This document shows, piece by piece, positions 16,316-21,977 of a stretch of 27,912 nucleotides of DNA. Numbering within the stretch: position 1 is the stretch's first letter; the number at the start of each line of letters is the position of its first letter. The stretch lies in assembly GCA_018969455.1 (NCBI GenBank), contig JAGWYI010000003.1:1-27912 (forward strand). Reading direction: 5' to 3'. This DNA comes from Bacteroidota bacterium. Lineage in GTDB: Bacteria > Bacteroidota > Bacteroidia > Chitinophagales > Saprospiraceae. Under the pieces are notes generated by a model, which was not told the DNA's origin, did no database searches, and worked only from the letters and a program-made list of their open reading frames with translations. Both the position numbers and the translations under genes were made by a program.

Positions 16316-16702
16316 ATGAAAAATTTCTTGTTGTTTAGCCTGGTTGTGACCTTGTTGTCCATCTATGCTTGTCAAAAGGACAGCTTGAGCGGTCTTACTG
16401 CTACATCTGATCTGGCTTCTGTTACCGATCGCGACAGCACAGGCGGTCCGCACGGCCCAGGTGGCCCAGGTGGTCCGCACTGCGATTCCCTGCACAACCA
16501 TCACCATCCACTGGATTCCCTGAATCATCCTCCATTTGATTCCTTACACAATCATCACCATCCATTGGATTCTTTGGGACATCCGCCATTCGATTCCCTG
16601 CATCATCCAATTGACACCACTGGTCACGGCCCACATTTTCCAGGCGGCCCACACGGCGGACCTAAAGGCGGAGCCGGCCACCACCATGGCAAAGGCAACT
16701 AA
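16316..16702 (+). CDS. His-rich tandem-repeat lipoprotein
   Basis: From the ATG at 16316 the protein has 128 residues: a signal with lipobox LSIYAC (Cys19), a short polar linker, then a low-complexity region rich in His, Pro, Gly and Asp. It contains two full 18-residue repeats beginning DSLHNHHHPLDSL and a partial third, flanked by Gly-Pro-His stretches and a terminal GHHHGKGN. About 20 histidines occur in about 110 mature residues, so binding of Zn, Ni or Cu is likely. An upstream ATG at 16274 is too close to the predicted start site of P2. I know no named family. The shared promoter makes it a probable target of the neighbouring sigma factor, and the His/Pro/Asp-rich loops of the barrel protein are similar in flavour. 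Confidence 0.8.
   Translation: MKNFLLFSLVVTLLSIYACQKDSLSGLTATSDLASVTDRDSTGGPHGPGGPGGPHCDSLHNHHHPLDSLNHPPFDSLHNHHHPLDSLGHPPFDSLHHPIDTTGHGPHFPGGPHGGPKGGAGHHHGKGN
16484..16591 (+). repeat. 54-bp in-frame tandem repeat (two full units)
   Basis: The units at 16484-16537 and 16538-16591 encode the same 18-residue repeat. They differ at 7 codons synonymously and at only one codon non-synonymously (AAT to GGA). A degenerate third unit follows. The protein repeat has thus been kept while the DNA drifted. Confidence 0.85.
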
Positions 16703-16783
16703 TTCTTTTGGAATTACGATTGATTGATAGATTTTAGCAAAATGACAAGCTTCTTCTGGCATTAAGTTGTCGGGAGAAGTTTT

Positions 16784-16791
16784 TAGTTTTG
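16784..16791 (+). promoter_or_regulatory. -7 promoter box for the T9SS-sorted protein gene
   Basis: TAGTTTTG matches TAnnTTTG exactly and lies 35 bases before the ATG at 16827. It differs from the ECF motif upstream of the preceding gene, so this gene is probably transcribed separately by the housekeeping sigma. Confidence 0.45.
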
Positions 16792-16826
16792 CAGGATCTT
16801 TGTTTAAATTTTCTAAATCCTATGCA

Positions 16827-17630
16827 ATGAACACAAAACTGACTGTTATTGCCATCATGCTGTTGGGTACCTGGATGTTGACAACCAGCTCCATGCGAGA
16901 CCCTAACAACCCGCCTACCGGAAACACTGGCGCTCCCAACGAAACAACCTGCCAACAATCTTCCTGTCATACAGGTGGATCCTATACAGGCAGTGTAACA
17001 ATTACAGGTATTCCTGATACTGTTGTTGCCAACCAAAGCTACACGGTAACCCTGAAACAGACATCCAACGCTGTTCGTGGAGGTTTCCAGTTGACCAGCC
17101 TCGACGCCGGCAATGCATTTGTAGGAACGCTTACAGCCGGCACAGGCGTAAACATTGGAACAGGAAGCAACAGCCGCAAATATGCACGCCAGTCGACTCC
17201 CAAAACGCTTGCAAATGGCTCTACCTCCTGGTCATTTACATGGAAAGCGCCCTCAAGTGCCAACAACAATACCGTTAAGTTTTATTTTGTATCCCTGGCA
17301 GCCAACGGAAATGGCAACAAAACCGGCGATAATGTATTGACAGGCGAAAAAACGGTGTTGCTCGCTCAGCCGGTAGCAAGCCAGGAACCCAGTCTGGCAG
17401 ACAAAATAAAGGTGTACCCAATACCGGCCAACGATGTGCTGCGCTTCAACCTCGGCGAAGCCAGCAATGCAAAATTGACCCTGTTCAACCTGAATGGACA
17501 ACAAGTGCTCCAAACCAACATCCAATCGGGTGAAGCAGTGCCTGTGCAATCCCTTCTGGCAGGCCGCTATGTGGCGCAACTGAGCATTGGACGCGAAGTT
17601 GCAAGCAAACAGGTGCTGATTGTACGGTAA
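16827..17630 (+). CDS. T9SS-sorted secreted protein with CX4CH motif and Reelin-like domain
   Basis: I take the start at ATG 16827 (MNTKLTVIAIMLLG), which gives 267 residues and a clean signal peptide; the longer frame from 16767 uses TTG. After the signal, residues 33-51 read NTGAPNETTCQQSSCHTGG, with C42, C47 and H48 forming a CX4CH motif that could bind haem or a metal. Residues about 55-180 form a beta-rich domain like those called choice-of-anchor V or Reelin-like. The last 75 residues are a type A T9SS sorting domain (KIKVYPIPANDVLRFNLG, LFNLNGQQVL, LLAGRYVAQL). The protein should cross the outer membrane and be attached or released at the surface. A strong terminator lies 115 bases downstream. 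The electron-transfer role is inference. Confidence 0.82.
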   Translation: MNTKLTVIAIMLLGTWMLTTSSMRDPNNPPTGNTGAPNETTCQQSSCHTGGSYTGSVTITGIPDTVVANQSYTVTLKQTSNAVRGGFQLTSLDAGNAFVGTLTAGTGVNIGTGSNSRKYARQSTPKTLANGSTSWSFTWKAPSSANNNTVKFYFVSLAANGNGNKTGDNVLTGEKTVLLAQPVASQEPSLADKIKVYPIPANDVLRFNLGEASNAKLTLFNLNGQQVLQTNIQSGEAVPVQSLLAGRYVAQLSIGREVASKQVLIVR

Positions 17631-17643
17631 ATCGCCGACAAAT

Positions 17644-17732
17644 TATACCAGGATTCGCCGGATTTTGTAGATAAATCAGGATGAATTTCGCTGATTTATA
17701 ATGATTTATAAAGATCGTTATGCACAAAATCT
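17644..17732 (-). repeat. Interspersed palindromic repeat, copy 2
   Basis: This 89-bp element lies in inverted orientation to the copy at 1158-1236. The first 32 bases (read on the minus strand) and the distal block are conserved; the middle is longer by about 10 bases and holds an extra ATAAATCA-like word. It lies between the T9SS protein gene and its terminator, in non-coding DNA. Confidence 0.75.
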
Positions 17733-17744
17733 GTCGGCGTAAAA

Positions 17745-17794
17745 TATAAAAGCCTTTCATGCTGTTAGAATTGACGCATGAAAGGCTTTTTATA
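17745..17794 (+). terminator. Strong intrinsic terminator, usable in both directions
   Basis: The left arm at 17745-17762 ends GCCTTTCATGC, the loop has 13 bases, and the right arm at 17776-17794 begins GCATGAAAGGC and runs into TTTTT. The stem is essentially perfect over 17 bp. It ends the transcript of the T9SS-sorted protein gene; an A-run on the 5' side provides a T-tract for the opposite strand. Confidence 0.88.
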
Positions 17795-17869
17795 TGTGCC
17801 CCTGCGCTTCCTCCCACATCCATAAAGGCAACAAGCATTGATATTACGAAAATTCGCTACCTTGGCCGC

Positions 17870-19072
17870 ATGAATTCAGCCGCTTCCCTGTTGCGCCAAA
17901 CCCCTGCCTTTTTGTTGCTTTTGTGCATGCTTTTGCTGCCTGGCCCCGCCTTTGCACCCGAGGTAGTGGAAAAAAACCCTGCACCTGAACCAGGGCTTTC
18001 TGCCACAGCAGCAAGGCTTTCACAAGATTTCGATGCTTTTTTTCAGGAAAACATGCCGCATATTGGTCCGGCAGGCGCCGCAGTGGCGCTCGTTTATGAG
18101 GGGAAAATCATTTTGTTGAAAGGTTATGGTATGCGCAACGCCCAAAAGCAGTTGCCGGTAGATGCCCACACGGTGTTCCGCCTGGGTTCGGTGTCGAAAG
18201 GTTTTGCAGGGGTACTCACAGGGATGCTCGCGCAGGAAGGCCGCATCCATTGGGACGACCGCGTTCAGACTTACTTCCCTGATTTTCAATTGTCGGACCC
18301 CGAACAAAGTCGGCGCATGCAGATCCGGCACCTGTTGTCCCAAACCACCGGACTCCCTTACCACGCATTTACCAATTTGATCGAAAAAGGCTATTCTTTG
18401 GATCGGATTGTACGCGAATATTTCCCGAAAGCGCCTTTAAGCGCTCCGGAAGGACAATTTTACAGCTATCAAAACGCTGCTTTTTCGCTCATACAACCGG
18501 TGCTCGAAAACGCAACCCACCAGTCTTACGACGAACTCGTTCAGCAGTATTTGTTCAATCCAAGCGGCATGCTCGACGCCTCTTCCAGCTACCAAGCCAT
18601 GTGCGCCACCGAAAACAAATCCCTTCCTCATGCTTTTACCGGCGCCGGCTGGCGGCCAACAACCCTCGATTCGGGTTATTACGATTTCACCCCGGCAGGC
18701 GGCATCAATGCCAGCATCAGCGATATGAGCCGCTGGTTGCTGTATTTGTTGGGACAAATAGAAAACAAAATTCCTGATGAAACGCTGGATACGGTTTTTA
18801 CGCCGGTTATTTCTACCGACAAGGAACGCCGTTTGTTTCCACACTGGATCGGACGCTCTGATGCCTATTATGCCATGGGCTGGCGCGTGCTAAAACAAGG
18901 CAACAAAAGTTACATGTACCATGGCGGCTATGTAAATGGTTACCGCACAGAAATCGCACTCGACCGCAGCGGCAAAAACGGCATCTGTGTTTTGTTTAAT
19001 GCGGCTACGCCGCTTTGCTCCAAAGTGGTGCCGCAGTTTTTCCAGCAAGTCGACCAAATGGGCGCCCGGTAA
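17870..19072 (+). CDS. Class C beta-lactamase-family serine hydrolase
   Basis: From ATG 17870 the protein has 400 residues with a signal peptide (about 1-29, ending GPAFA). A longer frame from 17759 starts at TTG inside a terminator and is rejected. The penicillin-binding/beta-lactamase fold motifs are in order: SVSK (Ser107, Lys110) as SxxK, YQN (Tyr200, Asn202) as YxN, and HGG (351-353) replacing KTG. Members include AmpC, D-aminopeptidases, esterases and PBP4*-like enzymes. The HGG variant is usual in the non-lactamase members, so a D,D-peptidase or esterase activity in the periplasm is more likely than resistance. The gene stands alone after a strong terminator; the next gene follows 65 bases later on the same strand. 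Confidence 0.92.
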   Translation: MNSAASLLRQTPAFLLLLCMLLLPGPAFAPEVVEKNPAPEPGLSATAARLSQDFDAFFQENMPHIGPAGAAVALVYEGKIILLKGYGMRNAQKQLPVDAHTVFRLGSVSKGFAGVLTGMLAQEGRIHWDDRVQTYFPDFQLSDPEQSRRMQIRHLLSQTTGLPYHAFTNLIEKGYSLDRIVREYFPKAPLSAPEGQFYSYQNAAFSLIQPVLENATHQSYDELVQQYLFNPSGMLDASSSYQAMCATENKSLPHAFTGAGWRPTTLDSGYYDFTPAGGINASISDMSRWLLYLLGQIENKIPDETLDTVFTPVISTDKERRLFPHWIGRSDAYYAMGWRVLKQGNKSYMYHGGYVNGYRTEIALDRSGKNGICVLFNAATPLCSKVVPQFFQQVDQMGAR

Positions 19073-19137
19073 AAGCGCAGAAACCCAAAATTCAAGGTTT
19101 TAACACCTAAAACAATTGAATCAGGATAAAACAAGGA

Positions 19138-19608
19138 ATGAAAAAATACATTTGGGTACTTTGCTTCGCTTGTAACTTGCTCGCCTGCAAAACAAACAAT
19201 ACCATGAAAATTCACGCATTCAGACTGAAACCCGGCGAAGACCTTAAACAAAGGCTGGAGCAATTTGTCGCGGAACACAATATTGAGGCGGCGTGGATGA
19301 TAAGCTGCGTCGGCAGTTTAACCAATTATTCCATCCGTTTTGCCAACCAGCCCGAAAGCAGCACCGGCGCCGGCCATTTTGAAATTGTAAGCCTCACCGG
19401 CACCCTCAGTAAAAACGGCAGTCACCTGCACATTGCCATCAGCGACAGCCTGGGCCAAACCATTGGTGGCCACCTGATGGACGGCAACAGCATCTATACC
19501 ACTGCCGAAATCGTAATTGGCAGCACGGATGCACTTTCTTTTCTCAGGGTTCATGATGGCTCTACGCCCTGGAAAGAACTCGAAGTACAACACCTGAAGG
19601 AGCATTAA
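19138..19608 (+). CDS. PPC/DUF296 domain protein with lipoprotein signal
   Basis: This 156-residue protein has an N-terminus (MKKYIWVLCFACNLLACKTN) that looks like a lipoprotein signal with Cys17. The rest is a complete PPC (DUF296) domain: VGSLTNYSIRFANQ, FEIVSLTGTL, and the metal-site histidines in GSHLHIAIS and GGHLMDG (His96, His98, His112), then TTAEIVIG. PPC proteins are usually cytosolic trimers, and in plants the domain is joined to AT-hooks. An internal ATG at 19204 would give exactly the cytosolic domain, so both a lipoprotein and a cytosolic form are possible. The function of bacterial PPC proteins is not well established. It may be cotranscribed with the hydrolase gene 65 bases upstream. 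Confidence 0.85.
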   Translation: MKKYIWVLCFACNLLACKTNNTMKIHAFRLKPGEDLKQRLEQFVAEHNIEAAWMISCVGSLTNYSIRFANQPESSTGAGHFEIVSLTGTLSKNGSHLHIAISDSLGQTIGGHLMDGNSIYTTAEIVIGSTDALSFLRVHDGSTPWKELEVQHLKEH

Positions 19609-20111
19609 AAATAAATTATTACACGCCTGCCCTGCCACATCTTTCTCAAAAAATTATTCCAACCCCTTCTTTCAGACGCCTTTCCATGCGTGCCCCGACC
19701 GACCCTGTAAGCACTTTTTTAAGCTTGCCTTAAAGCCGCAGACCCGGCCCGTTTTCACTTTCCCTTTTTGGTTCCAATTCCCGGTTTTTCGGTAACAGCC
19801 ACCCGCCGAATGACAACGTATTTTAATTTTACTTAATTTAAATTCACTTTTTTGAAAAATTATTAATTCTGTATTTTATTATTTTATTAAAATTAAATTC
19901 CCTTAATTAAGCAAAAACAACTTTAAAAAAGAATAAAAAACGGATTTTAAGACAAAACGCGGAATCCAACCATTTTCCGAAGTTTCCTGCCAAACACAGG
20001 GCAAACCCTGCCGAAAAACGAAAGCCAACCGGCTCCGGCGTCTCGCCACCCCATCTTTGCATCATCAAACGAACAACAACGTTACCACACACAATCTTAA
20101 AATCGCTACAC
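19609..20111. other. Intergenic region, AT-rich, no gene seen
   Basis: About 500 bases contain no supported open frame or RNA gene. The first 200 bases are of ordinary composition without a clear terminator. From about 19810 to 19930 the sequence is a long AT-rich tract, probably part of the promoter or upstream-element region of the gene at 20112. A minus-strand frame at 19907-20398 overlaps that gene and is not believable. Confidence 0.5.
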
Positions 20112-20648
20112 ATGAAATTCTTCGCAATCGCCGCCGCTTTCTTCTTCCTGCCTTTCATCAGCAACGCACAATTCGCAGCCCAACTGCACCACAACGCGCC
20201 TGCTACCCTGCACCTCAACAGCGACAAACAAACTGACAACACTAAATACGACTGGAAACGCGGCATCCGCCAGGCCATTCTGCCCGGCGTTCTGGCCACT
20301 GCTTCCGGTGTTTCCGGCGGGGTTCGCGAAGCCCTCCTGTGGCGCAAAGACGTGTTCTTCAAGCGCTTCCCGAATGCCAACCGCAACTTCTTCGACACCC
20401 CGGTGGCTTACGGCGCCGATGTACCTGCCGGCATGCAGCCTTACTCCAAAGCACACAAAGTGCTCACAACAGCGCACAACGCATTTTTGGGCGCCGCAGT
20501 GGTATCGGCTACCATTCCGCTTGCCAAACACGGCAAAAAACAAAAACTCACACACACTTTGATGGACATCGGCATCCAGAGCCTGGCAATCAGCGCAGGA
20601 TACTTCACCGGTTTCGAAGGCGTGTTCGGACAATTCTTCAAACGCTAA
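20112..20648 (+). CDS. Secreted hypothetical protein
   Basis: This 178-residue protein has a clear signal peptide (1-20, ending SNAQ). I do not recognise a named family. The mature part has a charged entry (TKYDWKRGIRQAILPG), a glycine-containing hydrophobic stretch (ATASGVSGGVREALLW), an aromatic/basic segment (VFFKRFPNANRNFFDTPVAYG), and two further hydrophobic, Ala/Ser-rich stretches (about 121-137 and 152-167). The arrangement resembles small Bacteroidota envelope proteins with a GxREx block followed by FPNANxxFF. The terminal PheLysArg is basic. The gene is monocistronic; a 26-bp tandem repeat begins about 10 bases after its stop and a strong terminator lies about 180 bases downstream. 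Confidence 0.75.
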   Translation: MKFFAIAAAFFFLPFISNAQFAAQLHHNAPATLHLNSDKQTDNTKYDWKRGIRQAILPGVLATASGVSGGVREALLWRKDVFFKRFPNANRNFFDTPVAYGADVPAGMQPYSKAHKVLTTAHNAFLGAAVVSATIPLAKHGKKQKLTHTLMDIGIQSLAISAGYFTGFEGVFGQFFKR

Positions 20649-20651
20649 GTC

Positions 20652-20753
20652 CAACGGAATTGAAATTCCGTTGACATAATCGGAGTCGAAATTCCATTGA
20701 CAAAGTCGGAATTGAAATTCCATTGACAAAGTTGGAGTCGAAATTCCCTCCAC
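20652..20753. repeat. 26-bp tandem repeat, about four units
   Basis: Units begin at 20656, 20682, 20708 and 20734. Each contains a near-palindrome: GGAATTGAAATTCC in units 1 and 3, GGAGTCGAAATTCC in units 2 and 4, followed by a variable form of TTGACAAAGT. The alternating A-B-A-B pattern suggests duplication of a 52-bp pair. The first unit sits in a perfect 10-bp hairpin with a two-base centre (CAACGGAATT-GA-AATTCCGTTG, 20652-20673). Confidence 0.8.
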
Positions 20754-20824
20754 AAAAAAAACTGAAAGTTACGCGGAAAGGAAGACCGCTAACCAACAGC
20801 GATTACAGATTGGTAACGTTTTCT

Positions 20825-20861
20825 AACCGGCTCGAGGAAATCTCGGGCCGGTTTTTTTTTT
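20825..20861 (+). terminator. Intrinsic terminator
   Basis: AACCGGCTCGAG and CTCGGGCCGGTT form a 12-bp stem with one mismatch and a five-base loop, followed directly by ten T residues. It should end transcription from the secreted protein gene at 20112, about 180 bases upstream. A small RNA ending here is also possible, since the 70 bases before it are free of repeats. Confidence 0.85.
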
Positions 20862-21222
20862 GCGGAGTTGCAGCCGAGATGAACAAAAAGTTGTTTCTCC
20901 ACATTTCAACAAATTGCCTGTTCTCATCCATAAATATTGACTTACCAACAATTTTTACAAATTAAATTTATTTACATTAAACTGTTTATTAATCTTTTAT
21001 AAATGGACCTCTCCGACGTCCTGGGTATTTTCCAACAATGACCCACACACACCCACACCACACACACCACACACCCACACCCACACACCACACACCCACA
21101 CCCCACACACCCACACCCCAACACACCCACACCCCAACACACCCACACACCCCACACACCCCACACACCACACACCCACACCCCACACCCCACACCCACA
21201 CACCCACTCCCACACTGAATTC
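20862..21222. other. Intergenic region with AT-rich segment and CACACCC tract
   Basis: No gene is seen. The first part (about 20880-21010) is AT-rich with poly-A/T runs. The second part is the low-complexity tract listed separately. Open frames through the tract exist on both strands only because the short repeat lacks stop codons. Confidence 0.6.
21041..21216. repeat. CACACCC-type simple-sequence tract
   Basis: About 176 bases on the plus strand consist almost wholly of CA, ACC and CCC words (CACACCC, CACACACC, CACCCC), with no G between about 21044 and 21215. The complementary strand is G-rich with many GGG and GGGG runs spaced by TGT, so it could form G-quadruplexes. It begins seven bases beyond the stop of the YHS-domain gene, in that gene's 3' direction. 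Simple sequences of this length are rare in bacteria. Confidence 0.9.
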
Positions 21223-21555
21223 CTAATTCTTCACATACTTTTTCGGGTTCTCCTTGAACTTGTCGCGGCAATACCCCGAGCAAAAGCCGTACACCTTGCC
21301 CCCATACACACAAGTGTCTGTGAAACTGGACATCACATCCATCTTGCAAACATAGTCGATTTTGTTTGCGAAGCGGGGCGGTGCAGGTTGTGCTATTTTC
21401 TTTTTGGCGCCAGCCATCTTCGGTTTGATGGTATCGGCAGCCATCACCGCCGGTTGCATCACCGGATCGGGAACTAATCCTCCCTTTGCCTTATGTTCCT
21501 TTCCGGCACAGGCAAAGGCGGTTGCAAACATCAAAACAGAAAAAATTATACGCAT
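21223..21555 (-). CDS. YHS-domain lipoprotein (probable metal binding)
   Basis: This 110-residue protein has a lipoprotein signal (lipobox TAFAC, Cys16), a Lys/Pro/Ala-rich spacer to about residue 62, and a C-terminal YHS-type domain. The domain reads IDYVCKMDV, then DTCVYGGKVYGFCSGYCRDKF and ENPKKYVK, with Cys70, Cys82, Cys92 and Cys96 as candidate ligands. YHS and TRASH domains bind heavy metals, often copper, and occur in metallochaperones and P-type ATPases. It follows the helical protein gene after 15 bases and is the last gene of a probable minus-strand transcript. The G-rich strand of the simple repeat forms its immediate 3' flank. Confidence 0.87.
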   Translation of the reverse strand: MRIIFSVLMFATAFACAGKEHKAKGGLVPDPVMQPAVMAADTIKPKMAGAKKKIAQPAPPRFANKIDYVCKMDVMSSFTDTCVYGGKVYGFCSGYCRDKFKENPKKYVKN

Positions 21556-21570
21556 GGTCGTTTGTATTGA

Positions 21571-21948
21571 TTAATGGTGACATTTTTCGACTACTTCATG
21601 AAAACGATCATGAAGTGCAGCCAGGGACTTGGTGATTTCAACATCGGATTTGTGTTTTTTCACCATTTTATCCAGGGCTTTGGCTTCCTTGGCCAACAAT
21701 TTGAGCGATTCTGCAACGCCCGGCTTCTGCATGGAGGCTGGGATAGCGGAATCCTTTAAGGCCTTCGCTTTGGAGGCCAACTCACCCGAGCGGGCTTTGA
21801 TAGGCTCCAGGTTGCCTTCTTCCGAAGGATGAAACGTCATGGCCATCACCTCGTGGAAAGTTTCCAGGGCAGGCCAATCTGCTTTAGCTTCCTGGGCGCG
21901 CAGACCTTGTATGCCGAAAAATGCAATCAAAAAAAGGATGTATTTCAT
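21571..21948 (-). CDS. Small exported helical protein with His/Met/Cys residues
   Basis: This 125-residue protein has a signal peptide (1-18, ending LRAQ). The mature part is strongly helical and of the length of a four-helix bundle. Conserved-looking blocks are FHEVMAMTFHPSEEGNLEPI (His32, Met35, His40) and the C-terminus ALHDRFHEVVEKCHH (His113, His117, Cys123, His124, His125). The shape recalls periplasmic bundles such as cytochrome b562 or c', but there is no CXXCH motif. I do not recognise a named family. It lies between the M1 peptidase gene (29-base gap) and the YHS lipoprotein gene (15-base gap), and the pairing with a YHS protein suggests a role in handling metal ions in the periplasm. 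Confidence 0.75.
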   Translation of the reverse strand: MKYILFLIAFFGIQGLRAQEAKADWPALETFHEVMAMTFHPSEEGNLEPIKARSGELASKAKALKDSAIPASMQKPGVAESLKLLAKEAKALDKMVKKHKSDVEITKSLAALHDRFHEVVEKCHH

Positions 21949-21977
21949 TGATTTTGACTTTAAAATTAAAAAAATGT

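Noticed and set aside
17759..17869. N-terminal extension of the serine hydrolase
   Set aside because: It would start at TTG inside a strong terminator; the signal peptide begins at the ATG at 17870.
17870..19072. Calling the hydrolase an antibiotic-resistance beta-lactamase
   Set aside because: SxxK and YxN are present but HGG replaces KTG, which is usual in peptidases and esterases of this fold; resistance is not supported.
20652..20753. Possible CRISPR array
   Set aside because: The repeats are contiguous 26-bp units without unique spacers, and no cas gene is present.
20106..20753. 215-codon minus-strand open frame
   Set aside because: It lies antisense to the signal-peptide-bearing gene at 20112-20648, and its N-terminus is just the tandem repeat.
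20972..21349. Minus-strand open frames rich in Cys, Gly, Val and Trp
   Set aside because: They are the translation of the CACACCC tract, which lacks stop codons on several frames, and they overlap the YHS-domain gene.
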